From contig NZ_FPAF01000001.1 in assembly GCF_900116295.1 (NCBI RefSeq), positions 929,279-993,278 of the forward strand: a stretch of DNA of 64,000 nt, given 5' to 3'. The position numbers and the translations under genes are program-made. The notes beneath the pieces are model-generated. The model worked only from the letters and a program-made list of their open reading frames with translations, had not been told where the DNA came from and ran no database searches. Positions within the stretch are counted from its first letter, which is position 1. Each line of letters starts with the position of its first letter. This stretch comes from Bacillus sp. 103mf. Lineage in GTDB: Bacteria; Bacillota; Bacilli; Bacillales; Bacillaceae_G. This document shows positions 26,636-37,629 of this stretch, piece by piece.

Positions 26636-26743
26636 ATGGCGTTCATCTCCTTACAATCTCCCGTATTCTATTACGCCATTATGTCCAAACTGTATATGTT
26701 TATACACGAGAAGAACTGCATTACACTATATAATTTCACCTCA

Positions 26744-29074
26744 TCACATAAAATCATACGGTGAAATGTTTTCCACATCGAGACCTTCCGCAGTTATAAC
26801 CTCAGTTACTTCTGTCTTTCCTTGCAGGCGGTTGCATAATGTAGTTTGACGAAGCGCGTCATCAAGGCGACTTACGCCAGATTGAAACGCCGATTCTTCG
26901 CCGCAAATAATTAAAAACTTTTTACTGCGTGTAATCCCTGTATAAATTAAATTACGGCGCAACATACGATAATAACTTTTCACAACAGGCATGATTACAA
27001 TTGGAAATTCGCTTCCTTGTGATTTATGGATCGAACAGCAATATGCGTGTGTAATTTGATTTAAATCTGCTTTTGTATAGGTCACTTCGATACCGTCAAA
27101 AGAAACAACAACCATATCTTGTTGTTCCACGTTTTCTTTCGCATAAAACACCGACACAATCTCACCAATATCACCGTTAAACACTTGACTTTCCGGTTGA
27201 TTGACAAGTTGAAGCACTTTATCTCCAGTCCTATACACAACTTCGCCATATGCGATTTCTTTTCTTTTTTCTTTTTTCGGATTAAATACTTCTTGCAGCG
27301 CTTCATTTAACGTATTAATACCCGCCGGTCCCTTGTACATCGGAGCTAACACTTGTACATCTCGCGCACTAAATCCTTTTGTTTTTGCGTTTTCGCACAC
27401 TTGCTTCACAACATCTACAATTTGAGTTCCTGTACATGCAATAAACGAACGATCTTTCTTGTTTTGCGTTACATCAGAAGGTAGTACACCTTTTTTAATC
27501 GCATGAGCAAGCTGAATGACAGATGAATCTTCTGCTTGTCTATAGATTTCCGTAAGCTTTACCGTCGGAATAACGCCTGCTTCTAATAAATCTTTCAACA
27601 CTTGTCCAGGACCAACAGATGGCAATTGATCTTCATCTCCAACGATGATGACCTGAATCGTAGATGGCAATGATTTGAACAATTGATTCGCAAGCCAAAT
27701 ATCAACCATGGAAAATTCATCAATAATGAGTAGTTTCCCTTTAACAGGATCGTGCTCATTACGTTGAAACGATCCTTCCGGTGTCCATCCAAGCAAACGA
27801 TGGATCGTACAAGCAGGCAATCCTGTTGATTCACTCATACGCTTTGCCGCTCTTCCTGTCGGTGCTGTTAATAAAATAGGGAACGGATTGTCATCACTAT
27901 AATCCTTCGGGTCTAATGATAAACCGTGAAGAGAAGCATACATTTCAACAATCCCTTTAATAACAGTCGTCTTTCCTGTACCAGGTCCACCTGTTAAAAT
28001 CATCATTGGCTTATGAAGAGCTGTTTGAATACCTTCTTGCTGAAGCGGTGCGTATTGCACGCCAAGTTGTTCTTCAATTTTTCCGAGTGTTAACAACAGC
28101 TCTGATTCAGGAAAGGAAGGAAGTTCTTCTTGGCCAAGTAAACGATTAATGGAGGCTACAACACCTTTTTCAGAATAGTACAAGGAGGCTAAATATACAC
28201 GCTCATCTTCTATAATAATTTTACCTTCTCCTTGCATCATTTCCGCACATTGCAAAACATCTTCTTCTGTAACAGCCATTTCCTGGTTATTTAATAACTC
28301 CATTGTTTGCTGCACTAACTGCTCTCTTTTCATATATACATGACCTTCTTGCAGCGACACGTGCTCTAATGTATAAAAGCATCCTGCTCGTACACGATCA
28401 GCATGATTACCAGAGATACCAAGCGCTCGTCCAATATCATCAGCCCGACCAAAACCAATACCATCTACCTCTTCAATAAGTTGATACGGATTATTGCGAA
28501 TGACTTCCAGTGTCATTTCTTTATACTGTTGATAAATTTTAATAGAAAGCTTCGTTCCAAATCCATAACCGTTTAGAAAGCTCATTACTTTTTCAAGACC
28601 TTGATGTTCAATAATCGTCTCGTATATTTCCTGTGCTTTTTGCTTATTTACAATTCCGTCCAAAGCTGCGGGATCATCCATAATTTTTGAAATCGCATGT
28701 TCACCAAGATGATCAACAATCTTTTCAGCTGTTCGTTTCCCGATTCCTTTAAATAAATCACTCGCTAAATATTGCACCATTCCTGTTTTTGTTTGCGGCA
28801 ATTCTTTTTTAAACGTTTCAATATGATATTGTTTCCCGTACTTTGGATGATCTTTAAAGTGACCCGTTAATGTAAACACTTCATCTTCATGCATTCGGGG
28901 AAAATGACCTGTTATCATGACCTTTTTTTCGTCATATGTTTCATTCGTTTCAATAATTTTCATACTGACAACGGAATAGAGGTTTTCTTCGTTGTGGAAA
29001 ATGGTATGAAGAACTTGCGCTTTTATAAACTTTTGCTCTTCCTCAAACAAATCCATTGCATGTTGATTTCCCAT
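26744..29074 (-). CDS. recD2: RecD2 DNA helicase (RecD/TraA type)
   Basis: A 776-residue 5'-3' superfamily 1B helicase. It has an N-terminal OB-like domain, helix-hairpin-helix repeats (LFKGIGKRTAEKIV; VDGIGFGRADDIGRALG), Walker A LTGGPGTGKTTVIKGI, Walker B LLIIDEFSMVD, then SVGPGQVLKDL and HKSQGSEF. RecD2 acts without RecBC in mismatch repair, replication restart and gap repair. The start at 29074 has GGAAGGAGGGGGCAAA, so ATG 18 bases earlier is rejected. yrrB is just upstream. Confidence 0.96.
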   Translation of the reverse strand: MGNQHAMDLFEEEQKFIKAQVLHTIFHNEENLYSVVSMKIIETNETYDEKKVMITGHFPRMHEDEVFTLTGHFKDHPKYGKQYHIETFKKELPQTKTGMVQYLASDLFKGIGKRTAEKIVDHLGEHAISKIMDDPAALDGIVNKQKAQEIYETIIEHQGLEKVMSFLNGYGFGTKLSIKIYQQYKEMTLEVIRNNPYQLIEEVDGIGFGRADDIGRALGISGNHADRVRAGCFYTLEHVSLQEGHVYMKREQLVQQTMELLNNQEMAVTEEDVLQCAEMMQGEGKIIIEDERVYLASLYYSEKGVVASINRLLGQEELPSFPESELLLTLGKIEEQLGVQYAPLQQEGIQTALHKPMMILTGGPGTGKTTVIKGIVEMYASLHGLSLDPKDYSDDNPFPILLTAPTGRAAKRMSESTGLPACTIHRLLGWTPEGSFQRNEHDPVKGKLLIIDEFSMVDIWLANQLFKSLPSTIQVIIVGDEDQLPSVGPGQVLKDLLEAGVIPTVKLTEIYRQAEDSSVIQLAHAIKKGVLPSDVTQNKKDRSFIACTGTQIVDVVKQVCENAKTKGFSARDVQVLAPMYKGPAGINTLNEALQEVFNPKKEKRKEIAYGEVVYRTGDKVLQLVNQPESQVFNGDIGEIVSVFYAKENVEQQDMVVVSFDGIEVTYTKADLNQITHAYCCSIHKSQGSEFPIVIMPVVKSYYRMLRRNLIYTGITRSKKFLIICGEESAFQSGVSRLDDALRQTTLCNRLQGKTEVTEVITAEGLDVENISPYDFM

Positions 29075-29093
29075 TTTGCCCCCTCCTTCCATT

Positions 29094-29750
29094 TTATGCG
29101 TCTTGCTCTAGTAAACGAATGCCATTACCTGCTAAAAAGTGATCTGGCTGAATCGCTACAGCTTTCTTAAACATCGCAAGCGCCTTCTCACGATTTTCTT
29201 CAAACGCATACACAACACCTAAATTGTAATATGCATCTGCATGTTCTTCATCAAGCGCTACAACTTGTTCAAAATAAGGTTTTGCTTCTTTTACATGCTC
29301 TAGACGCGCAAAGCATAATCCGCATTGGAAAATGGCTTCAACATCATTTCCATCTAACTCAGCTGCACGTTGGAAGAACGGCAGTGCTAAACGGTCGTTT
29401 CCAAGCTGCACATATGTAATGCCAAGCATAAACGATACATCTCCTGTCTGTAGCCCCGCTTGCATCGCCTTCTCAAACGCTTCTTTCGCCTCTGCAAAAA
29501 GTTCTTGCTGATAATATATATTTCCTAATCCATAGTATGCTGTAGCAGATTTCTCATCTAATTCAATCGCACGTTTATAAAAAGCAATGGCACGCTCACT
29601 GTCTCCTAATGCATCTAATAAATTTGCAAAGTTAATATAACCAAGTGCATCTTTTGGATTTTCCTCAATCGCCTCAGTAAAATTCTTTGCTGCTTCTTCC
29701 CAGTTTCCTTCTTGCATATATTGAATGCCTGTTTCAAGCTTGTTTGACAT
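29094..29750 (-). CDS. yrrB: tetratricopeptide repeat protein YrrB
   Basis: A 218-residue protein made of about six TPR units, for example EENPKDALGYINFANLLDAL, ELDEKSATAYYGLGNIYYQQ and YNLGVVYAFEENREKALAMF. TPR arrays form helical scaffolds for protein partners. B. subtilis YrrB has the same size and position between recD2 and mnmA. GAGGTGAAGGATAA precedes the ATG. Partner and role are unknown; co-transcription with recD2 (19-base gap) is likely. Confidence 0.92.
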   Translation of the reverse strand: MSNKLETGIQYMQEGNWEEAAKNFTEAIEENPKDALGYINFANLLDALGDSERAIAFYKRAIELDEKSATAYYGLGNIYYQQELFAEAKEAFEKAMQAGLQTGDVSFMLGITYVQLGNDRLALPFFQRAAELDGNDVEAIFQCGLCFARLEHVKEAKPYFEQVVALDEEHADAYYNLGVVYAFEENREKALAMFKKAVAIQPDHFLAGNGIRLLEQDA

Positions 29751-29815
29751 TTATCCTTCACCTCTACAACAAATTATAACAAAGAATCCATTTTCCGAGC
29801 GAACAAAAATTCGCG

Positions 29816-29971
29816 TTTATCCCGCATTAACGGGCAGTAATACTCCCACCTCAAGATTTGGCGAAAGCAAAGAAGTTAGGTGGGAGATAAACTGCCCGTA
29901 AAAGCCCGATTGGTGAGGGCTGATAATCAACGGGGGATAAAGCCCCCCCACTGATTAAAGTTTCACTTTAT
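29816..29971 (+). mobile_element. bcr1 element, short form, between yrrB and mnmA
   Basis: Core 29821-29966 (146 bp) from CCCGC to GTTTCAC, flanked on both sides by exact TTTAT (29816-29820 and 29967-29971), total 156 bp. This is the length and flank described for bcr1. It has the CCCACCTCAAGATT/ AGGTGGGAG hairpin and a terminal AACGGGGGATAAA...CCCCCACTG hairpin. Confidence 0.92.
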
Positions 29972-29975
29972 CTAA

Positions 29976-30014
29976 AAAGAAACCTCTGACCGATACAAGG
30001 CAGAGGTTCTTCTT
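29976..30014 (-). terminator. mnmA terminator
   Basis: AACCTCTG (29981-29988) and CAGAGGTT (30001-30008) with flanking AGAA/TTCT. It lies between the mnmA stop and the bcr1 element. Confidence 0.8.
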
Positions 30015-30016
30015 TC

Positions 30017-32294
<2,278 letters not shown>

Positions 32295-32329
32295 AATATC
32301 TCCTTCTTTCCAAATCGTTACACACGGAA

Positions 32330-32746
32330 TTAGATATAAAACATATAACCGCCGTTGTTTTCTTCTTCATAGCGTACTAAATCTTCTAACGTTGTACTAT
32401 CAAGAACTTCTTGCACCGCATCACGAACACGTATCCAAAGCTGACGCTGTGCTGGTTCTTCTTCATCCAACATTTCTACTACGTTAATCGGACCTTCTAA
32501 TACGCGGATTACATCACCTGCCGTAATGTTAATCGGTTGGTCTGATAATACATAACCACCATATGCACCGCGTGTACTTTTTACAAGACGAGCATTACGA
32601 AGCGGAGAAATTAATTGCTCTAAATAATGCTCAGATAAATCGTGCGCCTGCGCAATCGATTTTAATGAAATCGGACCTTCTCCAAACTTTTTCGCAAGAT
32701 CGATCATAATTGTTAAACCGTAACGGCCTTTTGTTGAGATTTTCAT
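32330..32746 (-). CDS. cymR: Rrf2 family cysteine metabolism repressor CymR
   Basis: A 138-residue Rrf2 regulator: MKISTKGRYGLTIMIDLAK, a winged helix with SLKSIAQAHDLSEHYLEQLI and the wing VKSTRGAYGGYVLSD. It lacks the three-cysteine cluster of IscR, as CymR does. In B. subtilis CymR, with CysK, represses cysteine-forming genes including yrrT-mtnN-mccAB. ATG 32746 is used since AAAGAGGTGC is upstream and the sequence starts at the conserved MKIS. It lies directly upstream of iscS. Confidence 0.93.
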   Translation of the reverse strand: MKISTKGRYGLTIMIDLAKKFGEGPISLKSIAQAHDLSEHYLEQLISPLRNARLVKSTRGAYGGYVLSDQPINITAGDVIRVLEGPINVVEMLDEEEPAQRQLWIRVRDAVQEVLDSTTLEDLVRYEEENNGGYMFYI

Positions 32747-32929
32747 ATATGTAGCACCTCTTTTCAAGTCTTTCGCTTCTACTTGGTTTGTTATTCTTTT
32801 ATTTAATAGGAAAAACACTCTCTGAAATCAAAATCCTTTGAAATTATAGCATAATATAGTATGATAAGGAATTTCAACTTTTCTAACAGAAATGATAACA
32901 TATAAATATACCAAATAACTCGGAATTTA

Positions 32930-33215
32930 TATAAATACAAATTGAAAACCGGCAGAAAAGCATTTTTTTAAATTGGTCGAGAGGGACTGGTTATGTATAG
33001 GAGCGGTCAGGACCTTTTCCTGCCACATGCAAAGTTTGAAAACAAAGAAAGACAGCAAGGTGTAGGCCCATTTTTATCTTCATGGCAGTAATCTATATGC
33101 CGAAAAATGAAAATAACTTTCTATAGGTAATAAGGGACATATTTTCGCTGGAATAATGCCCCTTATCAAGCTTCTAAATTAAATATATGGCTGAGTAGTT
33201 ACAATGAATTTATAT
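32930..33215 (+). repeat. dispersed repeat family A, long copy 4
   Basis: The longest copy: GGTCGAGAGGGACTGGTTAT, GGAGCGGTCAGGACC and TTTTCCTGCCACATGC, then the 3' extension TAGGTAATAAGGGACATATT to GAGTAGTTACAA shared with copy 1. TTTATATAAAT-like sequence flanks the left end, TTTATATATAA the right. It fills the 503-base gap between cymR and rarA and lies upstream of rarA in the same direction. Confidence 0.75.
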
Positions 33216-33249
33216 ATAACAGGAACAGTCACTTAAGGAGAGAGAACAT

Positions 33250-34533
33250 ATGAAACAACCACTCGCACATCGAATGCGTCCGACCAATATTACAGAAGTG
33301 ATCGGACAGGAACATTTAGTGGGCGAAGGCAAAATTTTATGGCGGATGGTACAAGCAAAGCATCTACAATCAATGATTTTATACGGACCTCCCGGAACAG
33401 GAAAAACATCAATCGCAAGCGCCATTGCCGGCAGCATCGGTATGCCTTTTCGTCTATTAAATGCCGTTACTCATAATAAAAAAGATATGGAAGTTGTTGT
33501 CCAAGAGGCCAAAATGCATCGTCATCTCATCTTAATTTTAGATGAGGTGCATCGGTTAGATAAAGGAAAACAAGATTTCCTGCTTCCTCACCTAGAAAGC
33601 GGGCTCATTACATTAATTGGGGCAACGACAAGCAATCCATTTCACGCGATTAATTCCGCTATTCGGAGCCGTTGTCAAATTTTTGAACTACACGCTTTAA
33701 CAGAAGAAAACCTTTTACAAGGATTAAAACGCGCTTTAACAGATAAGGAAAAAGGGCTAGGAGAATATAACATAATCGTAACCGATGAAGCTCTGCGTCA
33801 CTTTGCAAACGCAAATGGCGGTGATATGCGCTCTGCTTATAATGCACTTGAACTTGCTGTCTTATCTAGCTTTTCAACAAATGAAGAAACAGTAGAAATC
33901 TCACTTGAAATCGCTGAAGAATGTTTACAAAAGAAAAGCTTTGTACACGACAAAGGCGGCGACGCTCATTACGATGTATTATCGGCTTTCCAAAAATCAG
34001 TGCGCGGAAGTGATGTGAATGCCGCTCTTCATTATTTAGCTCGCCTTATTGAAGCTGGTGACATGCAAAGCATTGGCAGACGATTACTGATTATGGCATA
34101 CGAAGATGTTGGACTTGCAAACCCTCAGGCTGGGCCTCGTACACTTGCAGCCATCGAATCCGCAGAACGCGTCGGCTTTCCAGAAGCTCGCATTCCACTA
34201 GCAAATGCGGTCATTGAACTATGCTTATCACCGAAATCAAATTCAGCATATAAAGCGCTCGATGCAGCACTTCACGACTTACGAAATGGACAAACAGGTG
34301 ATGTTCCAGCTCATTTAAAAGATAGTCACTATAAAGGTGCCGAATCGCTCGGCAGAGGAATTGGCTACCTCTATCCGCACGATTATCCAAATGGATGGGT
34401 TCAGCAACAATACTTACCGGATAAAATAAAAAACAAGCAATACTATAAACCAAAAACGACTGGTAAATTCGAGCAAGCACTTGCTACTGTATACGAACGA
34501 CTGCAACATTCGCATCAAAGTAAATCAAAATGA
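33250..34533 (+). CDS. rarA: replication-associated recombination protein RarA/MgsA (YrvN)
   Basis: A 427-residue AAA+ ATPase related to RuvB and clamp loaders. Walker A LYGPPGTGKTSIASAIA, Walker B LILDEVHRLDKGKQDF, sensor 1 IGATTSNPF, and the C-terminal MgsA tetramerization domain (DAHYDVLSAFQKSVRGSDVN, then ALHYLARLIEAGDMQS). RarA acts at stalled replication forks. TAAGGAGAGAGAACAT precedes the ATG. It is divergent from cymR, with a long repeat filling its upstream region. Confidence 0.96.
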   Translation: MKQPLAHRMRPTNITEVIGQEHLVGEGKILWRMVQAKHLQSMILYGPPGTGKTSIASAIAGSIGMPFRLLNAVTHNKKDMEVVVQEAKMHRHLILILDEVHRLDKGKQDFLLPHLESGLITLIGATTSNPFHAINSAIRSRCQIFELHALTEENLLQGLKRALTDKEKGLGEYNIIVTDEALRHFANANGGDMRSAYNALELAVLSSFSTNEETVEISLEIAEECLQKKSFVHDKGGDAHYDVLSAFQKSVRGSDVNAALHYLARLIEAGDMQSIGRRLLIMAYEDVGLANPQAGPRTLAAIESAERVGFPEARIPLANAVIELCLSPKSNSAYKALDAALHDLRNGQTGDVPAHLKDSHYKGAESLGRGIGYLYPHDYPNGWVQQQYLPDKIKNKQYYKPKTTGKFEQALATVYERLQHSHQSKSK

Positions 34534-34552
34534 TAATGTTACTATTCAAATA

Positions 34553-34593
34553 AGAGATTAGGAAACCTTAACGAAAAAGGTTTCCTAATCTCT
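34553..34593. terminator. rarA terminator
   Basis: AGAGATTAGGAAACCTT and AAGGTTTCCTAATCTCT form a 17-bp perfect stem about 20 bases after the rarA stop. Confidence 0.92.
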
Positions 34594-34655
34594 ATGGATG
34601 TATAAGCCATTCATAAATGTTTCAAAATCTACTATAGCTGTATTGATTATTAATC

Positions 34656-34766
34656 TTATATTCTTTTACTTTTATCAGGCAATAATATAAAGAGGGTATC
34701 TTCAAAACCATAACCTTCCGGGCCCCAATATTCCTCTGGTATATTAGACTGTTCAAAAATACCCCT
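34656..34766 (-). pseudogene. C-terminal gene remnant, unrecognised
   Basis: An open 36-codon stretch with no start reads EQSNIPEEYWGPEGYGFEDT, then LFILLPDKSKRI and stop. The composition is protein-like and ends at a proper stop, but a stop codon lies directly upstream and no ribosome binding site exists. It looks like the tail of a deleted gene. Family not recognised. Confidence 0.45.
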
Positions 34767-34778
34767 TTAAAAATCCAA

Positions 34779-34949
34779 CTATTCTTTACGCTCCCTAGAT
34801 ATCAGATATAAAAATAAAACAAACAAAAATAACCCTATGCTTATACAATTTCTCCAAACATCATTTTCTAAAAAATAATTAAATAGAGTAAGTAACAATA
34901 AACAAATCGCTCCAATTAAAGGTAATCTATTTCGTATCATTTTTAGCAT
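34779..34949 (-). CDS. small two-helix membrane protein, unknown
   Basis: A 56-residue protein: MLKMIRNRLP, a helix LIGAICLLLLTLFNYF, a short loop LENDVWRNC, a second helix ISIGLFLFVLFLYLI, and a basic-acidic tail SRERKE. GGAGAGAGGGGTATAT directly precedes the ATG, which supports translation. It is the third of three short membrane protein genes in a row. No family recognised; an accessory immunity- or stress-type protein is only a guess. Confidence 0.65.
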   Translation of the reverse strand: MLKMIRNRLPLIGAICLLLLTLFNYFLENDVWRNCISIGLFLFVLFLYLISRERKE

Positions 34950-35018
34950 ATATACCCCTCTCTCCTATTAAATACAAATAAAGAAAGATATTATGTTCAA
35001 AAAATCCCCAATTATTGC

Positions 35019-35234
35019 TTATCCATATAAAACGAAAGCAAAACCTAATATGATTATTCCTATACAGACTACAATTCCACCCGTGTTTAAAATAATACTA
35101 ATGGCAACCATCACCAATGACTTAACGACAAATTTACTTCCCTTTTCTCTCCACCCTTTGAAAATTGATATTATTAAATATACTAAAGGGATGCATCCAG
35201 CCAAAATTAAAAATACTCCTATTACCTTCCCCAT
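35019..35234 (-). CDS. small membrane protein, unknown
   Basis: A 71-residue protein with two transmembrane helices: VIGVFLILAGCIPLVYLIIS (about 4-23) and a longer hydrophobic stretch from about 39 to 70, separated by IFKGWREKGSKFVVKS. AGGAGGAAAG precedes the ATG. It lies between two other small membrane protein genes. I do not recognise the family. Confidence 0.68.
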   Translation of the reverse strand: MGKVIGVFLILAGCIPLVYLIISIFKGWREKGSKFVVKSLVMVAISIILNTGGIVVCIGIIILGFAFVLYG

Positions 35235-35325
35235 CTTTCCTCCTGCCGCTTCCGTTAAAAAATTAAAATTTTTTATTCTATATCATATACAAGCGATCCA
35301 TTTTCAGCTCCATTTTTTAATTATT

Positions 35326-35577
35326 TTAAATCGGTATGTCCAATACAATGAGTAAAATTAATATGATTCCTCCTAAGAGTGCTGGAATACCAATCATTAG
35401 AGAGAAAAATAAACCAGAAAGAGGATTCATTATACACATATCAATAATAAAACCGAACCCTAACTTCCATTTATCTGCTACTGATTTTTCTTGTTTAACT
35501 TCCTGTATAGCTCTAGATATGGGAATAGCGGTAAAAAGAACCCCGACTATAAGTAGTCCTAATATTAGTGCGTACAT
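35326..35577 (-). CDS. small membrane protein, unknown
   Basis: An 83-residue protein: an N-terminal helix (MYALILGLLIVGVLFTAIPI), a charged cytoplasmic-like stretch SRAIQEVKQEKSVADKWK, and a long hydrophobic C-terminal half with FFSLMIGIPALLGGIILI. ATG 35577 is used because GGAG lies 8 bases upstream; the in-frame GTG three codons earlier overlaps that site. First of three consecutive small membrane protein genes. Function unknown. Confidence 0.68.
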   Translation of the reverse strand: MYALILGLLIVGVLFTAIPISRAIQEVKQEKSVADKWKLGFGFIIDMCIMNPLSGLFFSLMIGIPALLGGIILILLIVLDIPI

Positions 35578-35788
35578 GTATTTCACTCCAAACTATAGTA
35601 AGTTTCAATAAACTACTAGCCTCTTTTTCCTACTATATTCGATCTCCATTTAAAAGCTTACATTTTCAATTCTCCACATAATAGCAATTTTACCTGTTCT
35701 TCTAACTATAAGTTATGAAACCATTTATTTCCACTTCGAATTACCAAAAAAGAAGCAACAGAATTTATCATGAAAAACGATAGCATTC

Positions 35789-35817
35789 GTATAAAAATGA
35801 AGCAAAAGGGTAACATA
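35789..35817 (+). promoter_or_regulatory. candidate sigma-F/sigma-G promoter of the rsfA-like gene
   Basis: GTATA (35789-35793), 15 bp, GGTAACATA (35809-35817), 33 bases before the start codon. This fits the forespore sigma-F type GYATA / GGNNANNNT. B. subtilis rsfA is sigma-F dependent, which agrees. Confidence 0.5.
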
Positions 35818-35850
35818 AGCAAAAACGACATGAAATATGGAGGTTTCATA

Positions 35851-36492
35851 ATGAAAATGCGCCAGGATGCATGGACTGGAGAAGAAGATTTACTTCTCGC
35901 AGAAACCGTTTTACGTCACATTCGCGAAGGCAGCACACAATTAAAAGCATTTGATGAAGTTGGCGATCAATTAAATAGAACATCTGCCGCTTGCGGCTTT
36001 CGTTGGAATGCAGAAGTTCGGCAAAGTTATGAAGAAGCTGTGCAAATTGCGAGAAAACAACGAAAAGAATTAAAGAGGGAACAAGCAGTGAAACCGAAAA
36101 CGCAAGTATCACGAGTGGAACCGAAAAAAAAGGTCGTAATTGAGGCTGAGTTTTCGGAAGATGTTATCGCAACTGAGCCGTCACTTACGATGCAAGATAT
36201 TATTTCATTTTTACAAAATATAGAACAAAACAATCCACATATAGAAAAATTACAAACTGAAAATGAAACATTACATAGTCAGCTTGAAACACTACAAAAA
36301 ATAAATCATCAATTAGAGAAAAAGCTTGAAGCGCTGCAGAAACAACAGCAATCTGTACAAGAAGATTATGAAACACTCGTTAGAATTATGGACCGTGCCC
36401 GCAAGCTCGTCCTACTAGATGAGCCGAAAGAACAAATGGCACCGATTTTTAAAATGGATCAGAACGGAAATTTAGATATTGTTTCACAATGA
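35851..36492 (+). CDS. RsfA family prespore transcriptional regulator
   Basis: A 213-residue protein. Residues 1-60 ([20 protein letters not shown]...[19 protein letters not shown]) form a Myb/SANT-like DNA-binding domain as in RsfA and YlbO. A basic linker follows, then a long coiled coil (about 125-185: [35 protein letters not shown]). RsfA tunes sigma-F gene expression in the forespore. ATG 35851 follows TATGGAGGTTTCATA; in-frame ATGs upstream have no site and would include the promoter region. Confidence 0.85.
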   Translation: MKMRQDAWTGEEDLLLAETVLRHIREGSTQLKAFDEVGDQLNRTSAACGFRWNAEVRQSYEEAVQIARKQRKELKREQAVKPKTQVSRVEPKKKVVIEAEFSEDVIATEPSLTMQDIISFLQNIEQNNPHIEKLQTENETLHSQLETLQKINHQLEKKLEALQKQQQSVQEDYETLVRIMDRARKLVLLDEPKEQMAPIFKMDQNGNLDIVSQ

Positions 36493-36493
36493 A

Positions 36494-36521
36494 GAAGAGA
36501 GGTGCATGAGCACCTCTCTTC
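36494..36521. terminator. bidirectional terminator between rsfA-like gene and tcdA
   Basis: GAAGAGAGGTGC, ATGA loop, GCACCTCTCTTC: 12-bp perfect stem between converging genes. Confidence 0.92.
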
Positions 36522-36523
36522 GT

Positions 36524-37291
36524 TTAGTCTTGTCCGACACGTTTTACTTCGATAGCCTTCAAACGTTCACGCACAACATGACTTGCCATAATTAAGCCTG
36601 CCACAGACGGAACGAATGCGTTAGAGGACGGTGGTAATTTCGCTTTGCGAATTTTTGCATTTTCATCTGGAACGATTTCTTTACGAATATCTTCACGAAT
36701 CACAATTGGATTTTCATCAGAGAATACAACTTTTACACCTTTTTTAATACCTTCTTTACGAAGTTTCGTACGAATAACTTTCGCAATTGGATCTGTATGC
36801 GTTTTAGAAATATCCGCAATACGGAAACGAGTTGGGTCCATTTTATTTGCTGCACCCATACTTGAAATGATTTTAATTTTACGTCGCAAACACTGTTTAA
36901 TTAAGTGAATTTTGAACGTAATTGTATCAGATGCATCCACTACGAAATCTAAACCATGTTTAAAGAACTCTTCGTATGTTTCATCTGTATAAAACATTTC
37001 TAATGCAATAACTTCGCAGTCCGGATTAATATCAGCAATACGCTCGTTCATTAATTCTACTTTTGAACGACCTACAGTAGAAAGTAACGCATGGATTTGA
37101 CGGTTAACATTTGTAATATCTACAACGTCTTTATCAACTAATACAAGACGACCTACGCCAGAACGCGCTAACGCTTCTGCTGCAAACGAACCAACGCCGC
37201 CAATTCCTAAAATACCAACTGTACTATTCTTTAATATTTCAATACCTTCTTTTCCAAAGGCTAATTCATTACGTGAAAATTGATGTAACAT
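36524..37291 (-). CDS. tcdA: tRNA threonylcarbamoyladenosine dehydratase TcdA (YrvM)
   Basis: A 255-residue ThiF/MoeB/E1-like protein. The nucleotide-binding loop is VGILGIGGVGSFAAEALARS, then LVLVDKDVVDITNVNRQ with the Arg/Gln contacts, and VVDASDTITFK. TcdA (YgdL/CsdL) converts t6A at tRNA position 37 to its cyclic form using ATP. ATG 37291 has TAGGAGTG upstream and begins MLHQFSRNELAFG, the conserved N-terminus. It lies downstream of hisS-aspS. Confidence 0.93.
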   Translation of the reverse strand: MLHQFSRNELAFGKEGIEILKNSTVGILGIGGVGSFAAEALARSGVGRLVLVDKDVVDITNVNRQIHALLSTVGRSKVELMNERIADINPDCEVIALEMFYTDETYEEFFKHGLDFVVDASDTITFKIHLIKQCLRRKIKIISSMGAANKMDPTRFRIADISKTHTDPIAKVIRTKLRKEGIKKGVKVVFSDENPIVIREDIRKEIVPDENAKIRKAKLPPSSNAFVPSVAGLIMASHVVRERLKAIEVKRVGQD

Positions 37292-37369
37292 GCGTTCTAC
37301 ACTCCTATTACAAAAATGGTCTACCATGTATTCTAGCGTTTTTCCGACTATTTGTATATATCCACTTTG

Positions 37370-37573
37370 ATTTTTTAGAATCTAAGTCGCTGCCGTGCAG
37401 AATAAAACATAACTGCTACTTGCTTTCTCTCTTTGTTTTATACTTTGCACGTGGCAGGAAAAGGCCCTGACCGCTTCTATGCATGGCCAGTCCCTCTCGC
37501 CCATTTAAAAAAAATGCTTTTCTGTCGTTTTTTCATAAAGTAACTGAGTAGTTATTTTGTATTTATATAAGTT
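37370..37573 (-). repeat. dispersed repeat family A, copy 5
   Basis: Minus-strand copy: GGGCGAGAGGGACTGGCCAT, AGAAGCGGTCAGGGCC and TTTTCCTGCCACGTGC, then AAGCAAGTAGC and a hairpin GCAGTTATG...CACGGCAGC. It lies in the 338-base gap between aspS and tcdA, in their sense direction. Confidence 0.75.
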
Positions 37574-37584
37574 ATATACTCAAA

Positions 37585-37623
37585 TAAAAAATCCTAGATG
37601 GAATTAGTATGTCCATCTAGGAT
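37585..37623 (-). terminator. hisS-aspS operon terminator
   Basis: AAATCCTAGATGGA and TCCATCTAGGATT form a 12-bp stem, with a T run on the minus strand, 7 bases after aspS. Confidence 0.92.
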
Positions 37624-37629
37624 TCGTTC

